A stretch of 64,000 nt of DNA from JALHMQ01 sp020248785 (GTDB lineage Bacteria > Pseudomonadota > Gammaproteobacteria > Burkholderiales > Burkholderiaceae_F). Below are positions 1 through 8,447 of this stretch, piece after piece; the stretch's first letter is position 1; every line of letters starts with the position of its first letter. The stretch lies in contig JBKDNL010000117.1 in NCBI GenBank assembly GCA_046343415.1, positions 24,108 to 88,107 of the forward strand, read 5' to 3'. The notes under the pieces were generated by a model that saw only the letters and a program-made list of their open reading frames with translations, was not told the DNA's origin and searched no databases. The position numbers were made by a program, and so were the translations under genes.

Positions 1-192
1 CAATTGGCATCCTGGGACAACGTGCTGGCCAAGAAGTCCGGCGAAAACGCCTTCTTCAAGCGCGTGCTCGACTCGCAGCGCGCCTTTGCAGAGCGCGTGT
101 GCCGCTGGAACTTCGACACCAACGTCGACTTCCGCATGGCCTTCAACCACTACTTTGGTCGTCCGGCCGCGGCGCCTGCCAAGAAAGCCTGA
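1..192 (+). CDS. dctP: TRAP transporter substrate-binding protein, C-terminal fragment
   Basis: Only the last 63 codons lie in the window; the frame is open from base 1 and ends at TGA. TRAP binding proteins are periplasmic and hand a carboxylate ligand to the DctQ/DctM permease. The visible tail is a helix ending in CRWNFDTNVDFRMAFNHYF followed by a short Ala/Lys tail, as in the mannitol/chloroaromatic-type TRAP receptors. The assignment rests mainly on the dctQ and dctM genes directly downstream. A strong hairpin separates it from dctQ, which may let the receptor be made in excess of the permease. Confidence 0.75.
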   Translation, partial: QLASWDNVLAKKSGENAFFKRVLDSQRAFAERVCRWNFDTNVDFRMAFNHYFGRPAAAPAKKA

Positions 193-223
193 TTCCCCAG
201 GCCCGCCAGAAGTAGCAGCCCCT

Positions 224-256
224 AGCGCCCCCCGCACTTTGCGGGGGGCGCTTTCA
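224..256 (+). terminator. Intrinsic terminator-like hairpin between dctP and dctQ
   Basis: A perfect 12-bp stem (224-235 with 241-252) with a 5-base loop ACTTT is followed by TTC and then ATTTG. It lies 32 bases after the dctP stop and 55 before the dctQ start. The weak T tract suggests partial termination or 3'-end protection of dctP mRNA. Confidence 0.7.
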
Positions 257-306
257 TTTGCGGGGTCGTGCGGCTTGCGCACGACAACTCCACAAGGACC
301 TTCACC

Positions 307-930
307 ATGCAGCGGCTATTGCTGACGGTCGACAAGATCTCCACCTTCATGGGCCATGTGTTCTCCTGGCTCATCGTCGCCCTCACGGCGCTCATCACCT
401 GGGAGGTGTACTCCCGGTACGTGATGAACCAACCGCACGCATGGGCACTCGACGCGCAGATCATGCTGTACGGGACGTTGTTCATGATGGCCGGCGCGTA
501 CACCTTGGCAAAGAACGGGCACGTGCGGGGCGACGTGCTGTATGGCTTCTTTCAGCCGCGCACGCAGGCCCTGTTCGATCTCATTCTTTACATCCTGTTC
601 TTCATCCCGGGCATCTTCGCGCTCACATATGCCGGCTGGCACTTCGCCAGCGAGTCAGCGGCGATCCGCGAGCAGACCTTCAGCGCCGAGGCGCTGCCCA
701 TTTATCCGTTCAAGTTCGTCATCCCGCTCGCCGGACTGCTGCTGCTGCTGCAGGGGATCGTCGAAATCGTGCGCTGCGTGCGCTGCCTGAAAGAAGGCGC
801 CTGGCCCAAGCGCGAGGAAGACGTCGAGGAAGTGGACGTCGAGAAGCTCAAGCAAATGGTGCACGTGAAGGACGAGGATATCCTCGCCGTCGACCGCGTG
901 CTGGTCGCCCACCCCGAGCAGATGAAATAG
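307..930 (+). CDS. dctQ: TRAP transporter small permease (DctQ family)
   Basis: The 207-residue protein has four predicted membrane segments (about residues 17-38, 52-68, 90-112 and 136-156) and the family motif HVRGDVLYG at 72-80. DctQ is the small membrane subunit that pairs with DctM in sodium-driven TRAP uptake systems. The ATG at 307 was chosen because AAGGA precedes it at good spacing; an upstream TTG at 268 lies in frame but lacks this. The C-terminal 50 residues are charged and cytoplasmic. The gene sits 16 bases before dctM and is probably cotranscribed with it. Confidence 0.9.
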   Translation: MQRLLLTVDKISTFMGHVFSWLIVALTALITWEVYSRYVMNQPHAWALDAQIMLYGTLFMMAGAYTLAKNGHVRGDVLYGFFQPRTQALFDLILYILFFIPGIFALTYAGWHFASESAAIREQTFSAEALPIYPFKFVIPLAGLLLLLQGIVEIVRCVRCLKEGAWPKREEDVEEVDVEKLKQMVHVKDEDILAVDRVLVAHPEQMK

Positions 931-946
931 CGACGACGGACCAATC

Positions 947-3067
947 ATGCAGATCAAGATCCGCAGGGAACTGTGGTTCGGTCTGGGCCTGATGGCCCTG
1001 ATCATCGTGGCCAGCGCATTCGTCCTGCTCAGCGCAGACAACATCACGCGCGGTCATCTTGGCCTGCTCATGCTGGCGATGGTGGTGGTGGCGATCATGC
1101 TCGGCTTTCCCACCGCCTTCACGCTGATGGGCATGGGGATCATCTTCACCTGGCTCGCCTACGACCGCGATATCCAGCGCACGCTCGACCTGATGGTGCA
1201 GTCGACCTTCAAGGTCATGAGCAACGACGTTCTGATCTCGATTCCGCTGTTCGTGTTCATGGGCTATCTGGTCGAGCGGGCCAATCTCATCGAAAAACTG
1301 TTCAAGTCGCTGCACCTGGCCATGGCGCGCGTGCCCGGCTCGCTCGCGGTGGCCACGCTGGTGACCTGCGCCATTTTCGCCACCGCCACCGGCATCGTCG
1401 GTGCCGTGGTGACATTGATGGGCCTGCTCGCGTTTCCGGCGATGCTCAAGGCCGGCTACAACGTCAAGCTGGGTGCTGGAGCCATCACGGCCGGCGGCTG
1501 CCTTGGCATCTTGATTCCGCCCTCGGTGATGCTGATCGTCTACGGCGCCACCGCTGGCGTGTCGGTGGTGCAACTGTATGCCGGCGCGTTCTTCCCCGGA
1601 CTGATGCTCGCGGGGTTGTATGTGGTCTACGTGATCATCATCGCCAAGATCAAGCCGGAGATGGCGCCGCCGCTGAGCGCGGAGCAGCGCCGGGTCGAGT
1701 TGCCGCCGCTGTCCGCGCGCCTGTCGGGCATGTTTTCCGCGCGCGCGCTACCCGCATTGACGCGCGCGTTCGTCGGTCGCCGCAACCTGGGCGTGTCGGC
1801 GCGGGAGGTGGCCAAGCCACTGTTCGTCGCGCTGCTGCCCACGCTGGCCCTTGGCGTGCTGATGTTCGAGACCTACTGGATCGCGACCAAGCCGGCGGAG
1901 CCGGTGGCCCAGATGCAGATGGGTGGCCTGGCCGAGCCGGTCGGCACCGAGCGCAGTTCGAGCGACGTGCGGGAGCCGCCGGCGGCCGGCGGACTGCAGG
2001 AACCGCCCGGCGCAGGCGGAGTGCAGGAACCGCCCGGCGCAGGTGCCGTGCAAGAGCCGCCCGGGGCAGTCCAAGGCGGCGTGGCGGAGCCCAGTGGTGC
2101 CGCGCCAGCGGTGGCTCTAGAACGCGGTGACGCGCCCGCCTGGTTTTGGATCATGTTCGGCGTGGGGGTGGCGCTGCTGGTCGTGTTCTATGCGTTCTTC
2201 ACGTTCAAGCGGCTCGAGATTTTCAAGATGCTGCTCGCGTCGTTCTTCCCGCTGGTTGTGCTGATTCTCGCGGTGCTGGGCTCGATCGTCTTCGGCCTGA
2301 CCACCCCGACCGAGGCGGCCGCAGTTGGGGCCTTTGGCGGCTATGTGCTGGCGGCGATCTACATGACGCTCAACTATCCGAGCGAGAAGATGCGCAAGAT
2401 TTTCTTCTCATGGATCCCGCTCCTGGCGCCCTTGTTCATCGCGCTGTTGTGGTTCCGTTTGCCCGATGTCTTCGGCCCGATGCCCACGTGGTTCGGCACC
2501 CTGGCAATTGTCCTGGTCGGCATCTGGAGCCTGCTGGCCCTCAAGCAGTCGGGCCTGTATGAGACGGTCAAGGAGTCGTCGTTCCTCACCGGCAAGACGA
2601 GCGCGATGGTGTGCTGGCTGTTCGTCGGCTCGTCCATTTTCTCGGCGGCCTTTGCGCTGCTCGGTGGCCAGGAACTGGTCGAGAAGTGGGTGATGTCGCT
2701 GGGGTTGAGCAAGACCGAGTTCCTGCTGCTGTCGCAGGTGATCATCTTCATTCTCGGCTGGCCGCTGGAGTGGACAGAGATCATCGTGATCTTCATGCCG
2801 ATTTTTGTGCCGCTGCTGGACAACTTCGGCGTCGATCCGTTGTTCTTCGGGCTGCTGGTCGCGCTTAACCTGCAAACGGCCTTTCTGAGCCCGCCGGTGG
2901 CGATGGCCGCGTTCTATCTCAAGGGCGTGAGCCCGCCGCACGTCACGCTCAACCAGATCTTCCTGGGCATGCTGCCGTTCATGGGCATCCAGGTCCTGGC
3001 GATCTTCATCCTCTATCAGTTTCCCGCGATCGGAATGTGGTTGCCTTCGGTGCTCTATGGCCGGTAG
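947..3067 (+). CDS. dctM: TRAP transporter large permease (DctM family) with large central insertion
   Basis: The 706-residue protein is much longer than the usual DctM of about 430 residues. Residues 30-235 and 425-706 carry the family helices, including the motif GILIPPSVMLIVYG at 187-200. Between them, residues about 240-425 hold a cytoplasmic or periplasmic loop, one extra hydrophobic segment (290-308) and a Pro/Gly/Glu repeat (341-377). Larger DctM proteins with extra central sequence occur in the mannitol/chloroaromatic TRAP group, but the repeat is unusual. DctM is the ion-coupled transport subunit. The frame stays open through the insertion, so the gene looks intact. Confidence 0.9.
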   Translation: MQIKIRRELWFGLGLMALIIVASAFVLLSADNITRGHLGLLMLAMVVVAIMLGFPTAFTLMGMGIIFTWLAYDRDIQRTLDLMVQSTFKVMSNDVLISIPLFVFMGYLVERANLIEKLFKSLHLAMARVPGSLAVATLVTCAIFATATGIVGAVVTLMGLLAFPAMLKAGYNVKLGAGAITAGGCLGILIPPSVMLIVYGATAGVSVVQLYAGAFFPGLMLAGLYVVYVIIIAKIKPEMAPPLSAEQRRVELPPLSARLSGMFSARALPALTRAFVGRRNLGVSAREVAKPLFVALLPTLALGVLMFETYWIATKPAEPVAQMQMGGLAEPVGTERSSSDVREPPAAGGLQEPPGAGGVQEPPGAGAVQEPPGAVQGGVAEPSGAAPAVALERGDAPAWFWIMFGVGVALLVVFYAFFTFKRLEIFKMLLASFFPLVVLILAVLGSIVFGLTTPTEAAAVGAFGGYVLAAIYMTLNYPSEKMRKIFFSWIPLLAPLFIALLWFRLPDVFGPMPTWFGTLAIVLVGIWSLLALKQSGLYETVKESSFLTGKTSAMVCWLFVGSSIFSAAFALLGGQELVEKWVMSLGLSKTEFLLLSQVIIFILGWPLEWTEIIVIFMPIFVPLLDNFGVDPLFFGLLVALNLQTAFLSPPVAMAAFYLKGVSPPHVTLNQIFLGMLPFMGIQVLAIFILYQFPAIGMWLPSVLYGR
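1967..2078 (+). repeat. 27-bp coding minisatellite in dctM
   Basis: Three to four tandem copies of a 27-bp unit encode a 9-residue repeat of the form EPPGAGGVQ, flanked by more diverged EPP copies (residues 341-377 of DctM). The unit is a multiple of three, so copy-number change would keep the frame. Confidence 0.85.
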
Positions 3068-3122
3068 CACAACGGGAGCACACGACGGACTCACCGTCGC
3101 GGGCCACGCGGGATGACGCACT

Positions 3123-3150
3123 CGTTCGCGCAACGGCAGTTGCGCGAACG
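3123..3150. terminator. Perfect hairpin between the convergent dctM and terB-like genes
   Basis: An 11-bp perfect stem (3123-3133 with 3140-3150) has loop CGGCAG. There is no T run on either side, so it may be a weak bidirectional terminator or an mRNA-end stabiliser for the two convergent transcripts. The rest of 3068-3264 shows nothing recognisable. Confidence 0.4.
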
Positions 3151-3264
3151 CTGAAGGCTGTACGGCCGAGGCCCGCAACCTCTGCATCCTCGCGCCAGCA
3201 GCCGGCCACGCCCGCCCATCGCTCCGACCAGTTGAGCGGCCGGCCGTGTCGCGCAAGCGCCGCC

Positions 3265-3684
3265 TCAAACCAGCCCTTGCTCCAGTGCGGTGTCGCGCAG
3301 CTCCCAGCGGTCGAGGATGCGCTGTAGCAGCGCCAGCTCGCCGGCCGACAGGCGCCCGTCGGCCGGCAGCAGCTCGATCACGAGCCGGTAGACGAGTTCG
3401 CGCTTCCCGGGCGACTGCACGGCATCGAGCGCGACATCGAGGCTGGCGTCATCGAGCAGCTCGGCGCGATTGGCCGCGCGCATCGACCGCATCCGCGCCT
3501 CGAAGCATTCGCTGGCCACCGAAAGAAACGCATTGCGGCTCAGGCCGAGCCGGCTGAAACCGCGGACGCGATCGAGTGCCTCGAGCTCGCGTGGATGGAA
3601 GCACGCGTCGGCCATCATGGTCATTGCCAGCACCCGCGCCATGGTGGCCTGGCTGTCCTTTGGATAGAGCTTGATCACATTCAT
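3265..3684 (-). CDS. TerB-like tellurite-resistance-family protein
   Basis: The 139-residue cytoplasmic protein is all-helical, with two TerB-type repeats. One contains ADACFHPRELEAL (about residues 26-38) and the other LPADGRLSAGELALLQRIL (about 105-123). Such acidic helix pairs are the metal-binding element of TerB proteins. It has no membrane segment or signal peptide. It lies 80 bases downstream of the terC-like gene on the same strand, the pairing expected for Ter proteins, so the two may be cotranscribed. Family members act in envelope or metal stress, but the exact role is unknown. Confidence 0.65.
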   Translation of the reverse strand: MNVIKLYPKDSQATMARVLAMTMMADACFHPRELEALDRVRGFSRLGLSRNAFLSVASECFEARMRSMRAANRAELLDDASLDVALDAVQSPGKRELVYRLVIELLPADGRLSAGELALLQRILDRWELRDTALEQGLV

Positions 3685-3764
3685 GGCTGGCTCCTTGGAC
3701 GGCGCACGGCCGTCGCTGCTCGGTCATGCGCGCTGCGACAGCGTGCCGCAGCGCGTGTGCTTCA

Positions 3765-4802
3765 TCACGCTTGCTTGATCACGACTGCTTGAGCGCGGCC
3801 GGCGGCCGGCGGCACGCCGTTCACCGGCGGCGCACCACGCGTCTTCCACAGCGAGTACAGGACGCCGGCGGCCAGCAGGCTGAAGGTCACCGTCAGCGAG
3901 ATCCACGCGTCCAGCTTGCCGTAGATCTGGTTGTAGAAGATCTTGCAACCGATGAAGATCAGCACCACGGCCAACGCGTACTTCAGGTACGTGAAGCGAT
4001 GGATCACCGCCGCGAGCGCGAAGTACAACGCGCGCAGGCCGAGGATGGCGAAGATGTTCGACGTGTAGACGATGAACGGGTCCTGGGTGATCGCGAAAAT
4101 GGCCGGCACCGAATCGACCGCGAAAACGAGGTCGGCAAACTCCACCAGGATCAGCGCGAAGAACAGCGGCGTGGCCCACACCACGGCCTTGTTGGTCACC
4201 GGATGCGGCTGCGTGACGAAGAAGCGGTGGCCGTGCAGCTCGTTGGTCACGCGCATGTGCTTCTTCAGGAACTTCAGCAGCGGGTTGGTCCCGATGTCCG
4301 GCATGTTGTCGATGATCCAGAGCATCTTGATGCCAGTGATCAGCAGGAACGCGCCGAAGATCCACAGCACCCAGCTCCACTCGGACACGATCGCCGCCCC
4401 CAGGCCGATCATGATCGCGCGCAGCACGATCACGCCCAGGATGCCCCAGAAGAGCACGCGGTGCTGGTACTTCTGCGGGATCGCGAAGTACGTGAAGATC
4501 AGTGCGATGACGAAGACGTTGTCGAGCGCGAGCGACTTCTCGATGAGAAAGCCGGTCATGTACTCCATGCCGCTTTGCGCGCCCAGGTACCACCAGACCC
4601 AGGCGCCGAAGGCGAGCGCCAGGCTGATGTACATGGCCGAGAGCCACAGGCTCTCCTTCACCTCGATGACGTGATCCGGATCGCGATGCAGAACGCCGAG
4701 GTCAAAGACCAACAGCGCGATCACGATGCCAATGAACATCAGCCACAGCCACGTGGCCTTGCCGAGAAAGTCAGCGGTGAGAAAGGCGAGCAATGCGTCC
4801 AT
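3765..4802 (-). CDS. terC: TerC family integral membrane protein (Alx-like)
   Basis: The 345-residue protein has about nine hydrophobic segments. The two family signatures with intramembrane acidic residues are visible: EKSLALDNVFVIALIF (about residues 88-103) and ALILVEFADLVFAVDSVPAI in the second half. TerC/Alx proteins are thought to export metal ions, manganese in the case of Alx. The C-terminus is a short Pro/Ala-rich cytoplasmic tail. The ATG at 4802 is preceded by a structured leader. It is followed by the TerB-like gene. The family assignment is firm; the transported ion here is not known. Confidence 0.92.
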   Translation of the reverse strand: MDALLAFLTADFLGKATWLWLMFIGIVIALLVFDLGVLHRDPDHVIEVKESLWLSAMYISLALAFGAWVWWYLGAQSGMEYMTGFLIEKSLALDNVFVIALIFTYFAIPQKYQHRVLFWGILGVIVLRAIMIGLGAAIVSEWSWVLWIFGAFLLITGIKMLWIIDNMPDIGTNPLLKFLKKHMRVTNELHGHRFFVTQPHPVTNKAVVWATPLFFALILVEFADLVFAVDSVPAIFAITQDPFIVYTSNIFAILGLRALYFALAAVIHRFTYLKYALAVVLIFIGCKIFYNQIYGKLDAWISLTVTFSLLAAGVLYSLWKTRGAPPVNGVPPAAGRAQAVVIKQA

Positions 4803-4816
4803 GACGACCCCTGCCG

Positions 4817-4854
4817 GATGCGTCTTTTCCCCTCACGGGGCGCCTGAACGCATC
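4817..4854 (-). promoter_or_regulatory. Nested stem-loop in the terC leader
   Basis: An outer 7-bp stem (4817-4823 with 4848-4854) encloses a tight inner CCCC/GGGG hairpin (4829-4840), all 15-50 bases upstream of the terC start. Alx genes in enterobacteria have pH- and Mn-responsive leaders, but this sequence does not show the yybP-ykoY consensus. A cis-regulatory role is therefore only a suggestion. Confidence 0.35.
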
Positions 4855-5091
4855 GATGTATGGATTGGTGGAAGCCTGCGGCGACGACATCACGGCGCTG
4901 GCGCACGCCGTCAGAGGGGCCCGCCGCCGCAGACGTGCCTTTGAGTCAGCGCGCGATGCGCGGTTCCTGGTGGTTTTCCCGCTCGGGAGTAACGATGAGG
5001 ACGTGTCGCGTTCAGCGCCGCTGCTTGGCGCCGGCGCAGTGCGATGCGCCTTGCTGCCTCGCATTCGTGCCGCCCAAAGGCTGAACGCCCG

Positions 5092-6702
5092 TCAGCGCCC
5101 CGGCAAGGGCATGCCAATAAAGGCCCACGCGACCATCAGCACGAGCGCGCCCAGCAGCGTGACCCCGAGCAGCATGAGGCGGGCGCGATGCGCGCTTTCG
5201 CGCCGCAGGCGGCGCAACTCCAGGGCGAGCTGCTCGTTGGCGCGCGGCCCATCGACCAGCGCGTGATGCAGCAGCCGCGGCAACTGCGGCACGATCTGCG
5301 CCCATTGCGTGGCCTCGCGCGCAAAGCGCGTCTGCAGCGCCCGCAGGCCCACCTGCTCGTCCATCCAGCGCTCGAGCAGCGGCTTGGCCGTTTGCCACAG
5401 ATCGAGGTCCGGATCAAGCTGGCGGCCCAGGCCCTCGATGTTGAGCAGCGTCTTTTGCAGCAGCACCAGCTGCGGCTGCACCTGCATGTTGAAACGGCGT
5501 GAGATCTGGAACAGGCGCAACAGCACGAAGCCGAACGAGATCTCCTTCAGCGGCCGGTCGAAAATGGGCTCGCACACGGTGCGCACTGCCGCCTCGAGCT
5601 CGCTCACGCGCGTGGTGGGCGGGACCCAGCCGCTTTCCACGTGCAGCTCGGCCACCCGCTTGTAGTCGCGGCGGAAAAACGCGAGCAGATTTTGCGCGAG
5701 GTAGTTCTTGTCTTCGTCATCCAGTGTGCCGACGATGCCGAAGTCCAGCGCGATCCAGCGACCGAAGTCCGCACCGCCGTTGCGCTCGCGGTCGATGCCG
5801 ACATAGATGTTGCCCGGGTGCATGTCGGCGTGGAAGAAGCCGTCGCGCAGCGACTGGATGAAGAAAATCTCCACCGCGCTGGCCGACAGCCGCTTGATGT
5901 CCACGCCCGCGGCACGGATCTTGTCCAATTGGCTGACGGGCACGCCGTAGACGCGCTCCATCACGAGCACGTTCTTGCTGCAGAAGTCCCAGGCCATCTC
6001 GGGGATGCGCAGCATCGCGCGGCCGCCCGTGCGGTCGGAGAAGTTGCGGCGCAACTGCGAGGCGTTGGCCGCCTCGCGCATCAGGTCGAGTTCGTCGTGC
6101 AGGATCATGTCGAACTCGGCAACCACCTCGCGCGGGCGCAGGCGCTTGCCGTCGCGCCATAGCCGCTCGATCAGCGCGGCCACCACCTCCATCAGCGCCA
6201 GGTCGTTCTCGATGACGGGCAGCATGTTCGGCCGCAGCACCTTGACCGCGACCTCGCGCCCGGCCCAGCCGCCGAACTGCGCGTCGCTGCGCATCACCGC
6301 AAAGTGCACCTGCGCGATGGAGGCGCTGGCCACCGGCTCGCGCTCGAAGGTGGCGAACATGTCCTCGATTTGCCGCCCAAGCCCGCGCTCGATCTCGGCA
6401 CGCGCCACCTCGGGGTCGAACGGCGGCACGCTGTCCTGCAGCCTTGACAGCTCGTCGGCCAGGTCGGTCGGCACCAGGTCGCGCCGGGTGGACAGCAACT
6501 GGCCGAACTTGACGAAGAACGGGCCCAGGTCTTCCAGCGCGCGGCGCAGCCGCACGCCGCGCGGCTCGGTCAGGCTGCGCCCGATGGTGCCGATCTTCAC
6601 CAGCCGCTTGACCCAGCGGCTCTTCAGGCTGGAGAACGCGATCTCGTCCAGCCCGTGGCGATAGACGATGACCAAAATGCGCAGCAGGCGAAGAGAGCGC
6701 AC
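5092..6702 (-). CDS. ubiB: UbiB, ABC1-like atypical kinase for ubiquinone biosynthesis
   Basis: The 536-residue protein has the UbiB signatures: the KxGQ motif as KFGQ (residues 65-68), an Ala-rich loop ASASIAQVH (about 126-134), the lysine strand VAVKVLRP and the FFHADMHPGNIYVG catalytic loop. Hydrophobic C-terminal segments (about 500-530) anchor it in the membrane. UbiB supports aerobic ubiquinone synthesis, probably by ATPase-driven handling of lipid intermediates. The start is GTG at 6702 with no clear Shine-Dalgarno sequence. The gene is downstream of ubiJ (48-base gap) and ubiE on the same strand, as in the enterobacterial ubiE-ubiJ-ubiB operon. Confidence 0.95.
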   Translation of the reverse strand: MRSLRLLRILVIVYRHGLDEIAFSSLKSRWVKRLVKIGTIGRSLTEPRGVRLRRALEDLGPFFVKFGQLLSTRRDLVPTDLADELSRLQDSVPPFDPEVARAEIERGLGRQIEDMFATFEREPVASASIAQVHFAVMRSDAQFGGWAGREVAVKVLRPNMLPVIENDLALMEVVAALIERLWRDGKRLRPREVVAEFDMILHDELDLMREAANASQLRRNFSDRTGGRAMLRIPEMAWDFCSKNVLVMERVYGVPVSQLDKIRAAGVDIKRLSASAVEIFFIQSLRDGFFHADMHPGNIYVGIDRERNGGADFGRWIALDFGIVGTLDDEDKNYLAQNLLAFFRRDYKRVAELHVESGWVPPTTRVSELEAAVRTVCEPIFDRPLKEISFGFVLLRLFQISRRFNMQVQPQLVLLQKTLLNIEGLGRQLDPDLDLWQTAKPLLERWMDEQVGLRALQTRFAREATQWAQIVPQLPRLLHHALVDGPRANEQLALELRRLRRESAHRARLMLLGVTLLGALVLMVAWAFIGMPLPGR

Positions 6703-6750
6703 GGGGCGTGTCTGCTCGTTGTGTTCTCTTGCTGTGCGGCGCGGGCGGCG

Positions 6751-7332
6751 CTAGCGCCGCGCTTCGAGCTGCTGCAGGCGCTTTTCGAGTCGCTCCACCG
6801 CGTCGCGCAGCTGATGGATGGTCTGCGTGAAGCGCTCGACCTCGCCGCGTGCCACCAGCATCGGGTTCTCGGTGACGAAGTAGTCCACGGTGCTGGCCGC
6901 CAGACGCTGGCCGCCCTCACGCGCCTGCGCCAGCGCACCGCGCAGCAGGCCGACGATGCGCACCGCGGCGGCATCGCCCACGAAGCGCGCCAGTTCGTCC
7001 TCGGGCTCGGGCCGCAGCCGCTGCAGCACTTGCGACAGCGCCTGCGCGAACTCCGCGTCGCCACTCAAGCGCACGTTGCGCATCATGGCCTTGGGATCGA
7101 GCAGCGCGGCCGGCACCTGCAGCGGATCGATGCTCACGGTGACGTCTGGCGCGCCGCCGGCCGGGGCAAAGCGGCCCTCGGCATCGATGCCCAGCACCAG
7201 CAGGAACGGGGGCGCCTCGAACTGCGCGCTGCGCCCGGCAAAGGGCTTGAGCGTGGCGCGCGCCCAGGACTCGCGCTCGGCAAGATGATTCAGGGCGCGG
7301 ATGACCGCGCTGGCGGCGAAGTCCTGCAGCAT
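6751..7332 (-). CDS. ubiJ: UbiJ, ubiquinone biosynthesis accessory factor (SCP2 domain)
   Basis: The 193-residue protein has an N-terminal SCP2-like lipid-binding domain (about residues 15-115) and a C-terminal coiled coil rich in Glu, Arg and Gln (about 165-193). This is the architecture of UbiJ/YigP, which with UbiK organises the soluble Ubi complex. It has no signal peptide or membrane segment. The ATG at 7332 lies about 110 bases downstream of the Tim44-domain gene. Its position between ubiE and ubiB supports the call. Confidence 0.88.
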   Translation of the reverse strand: MLQDFAASAVIRALNHLAERESWARATLKPFAGRSAQFEAPPFLLVLGIDAEGRFAPAGGAPDVTVSIDPLQVPAALLDPKAMMRNVRLSGDAEFAQALSQVLQRLRPEPEDELARFVGDAAAVRIVGLLRGALAQAREGGQRLAASTVDYFVTENPMLVARGEVERFTQTIHQLRDAVERLEKRLQQLEARR

Positions 7333-7445
7333 GGAGGCCGGAAGTGAAACGGGGCACCGGGCGAAACTGCCGGGCGCCCCGATTCTGGCAGAGATGCAGG
7401 CGGGGCGCGGCCCGCCGGCGTCCGTGTATCAGCTCAATCCGTGTG

Positions 7446-8432
7446 TCAGCTCAGTTGCTGGATCCCCGCGAGCAGCCAGCCCGACTTGCCGTCGGCCGAC
7501 TTGCTGAGGTTCCACGCCTCGTCGAAGGCCTCGATCTCGCCGTCGACCTTGAGCGTGCCGGTGAAGCGCACGCTGGCCACGTGCTCGGTCGGCGTCGACT
7601 CGATGCCGAGCAGCTTGGCGTCGAGCTCGACCACTTCGGTCGTCGTGTGGCCGGCGCGGCCACGCAGCTCGTGCGTCAGCGCGATGAACATCTCGTTGGT
7701 GGTGAACTCCTGCAGCTCGCCCAGATCACCGCTGTCCCACGACTTCTGCAGCTTGCCGAAGTAGGTCTTGGCATTGGCCAGGAAGCCCTCGGTGTCGAAG
7801 CCGGCCGGCACGCCCCAGGGCGTGGCCGGGTTCACTGCGCCACCGCGCAGGAACTCGTCCATCGCGGAGCCGGGACGGACGCCGCCGGTGGGCTGCAGCG
7901 GTGCACGCTGCAGCGGCTCCGGCACGCGTTGCGGTTGCGGCACCGAAGGATTGCCCACGCCACCATGGCCGCCGACGCCGCCATAGGCGGGACGCGGGCC
8001 GCTGGCCATCGAGCGACGCACGATGAAGCCGATCACCATCATGATCCCCAGGCCGAGCAGCAGGAACAGCAGGATGGTGGCGAAGGTCTCGCCAAAGCCG
8101 AGCCAGGAGGCCAGCGCCATCAGGCCGAGACCAGCGGCGGCACCGATCAGCATATTGCGCATGGGGCTCGCGGCGCGGGCAGCACCGGCAGCGGCGGCGG
8201 TGCCCGCGGCGGCCGTGGGCGCGGCTGCCGTGCCCGGCTGCTGGGCGGGAGCCGCCTGCTGCGCGGGCGGCGTCTGCTGCTGCGGCGGGGTGGCCTGCCG
8301 CTGCTGCATCTGCGGCGACTGCTTGCCGATGTTCTTGCCCCCGCCCAGGCGACGCTGCGCCTCCACGTCAGCGGCGAAGGTCACGGCGATCACACCGATC
8401 ACCGCACTCGCCAGCCACTTCGATACATTCAT
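7446..8432 (-). CDS. Tim44-domain membrane protein
   Basis: The 328-residue protein starts with a signal-like hydrophobic segment (residues 5-24). A Gln/Pro/Ala-rich linker follows, then a hydrophobic segment near 95-140, and a C-terminal Tim44-like domain (about 190-328) ending in SGWLLAGIQQLS. Tim44-like domains bind membranes or act as lipid-contacting folds. The ATG at 8432 was preferred because GGAG lies 8 bases upstream; a TTG at 8444 is in frame. It sits 15 bases after ubiE and before ubiJ, so a role linked to ubiquinone synthesis or membrane assembly is possible but not shown. Confidence 0.85.
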   Translation of the reverse strand: MNVSKWLASAVIGVIAVTFAADVEAQRRLGGGKNIGKQSPQMQQRQATPPQQQTPPAQQAAPAQQPGTAAAPTAAAGTAAAAGAARAASPMRNMLIGAAAGLGLMALASWLGFGETFATILLFLLLGLGIMMVIGFIVRRSMASGPRPAYGGVGGHGGVGNPSVPQPQRVPEPLQRAPLQPTGGVRPGSAMDEFLRGGAVNPATPWGVPAGFDTEGFLANAKTYFGKLQKSWDSGDLGELQEFTTNEMFIALTHELRGRAGHTTTEVVELDAKLLGIESTPTEHVASVRFTGTLKVDGEIEAFDEAWNLSKSADGKSGWLLAGIQQLS

Positions 8433-8447
8433 TTGCGTCTCCAATGG

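Noticed and set aside
1967..2078. Short CRISPR-like array
   Set aside because: The repeats are contiguous, without spacers, in frame and coding within dctM.
4803..5091. yybP-ykoY manganese riboswitch upstream of terC
   Set aside because: The conserved core segments of that riboswitch class are not present; only a local stem-loop remains.
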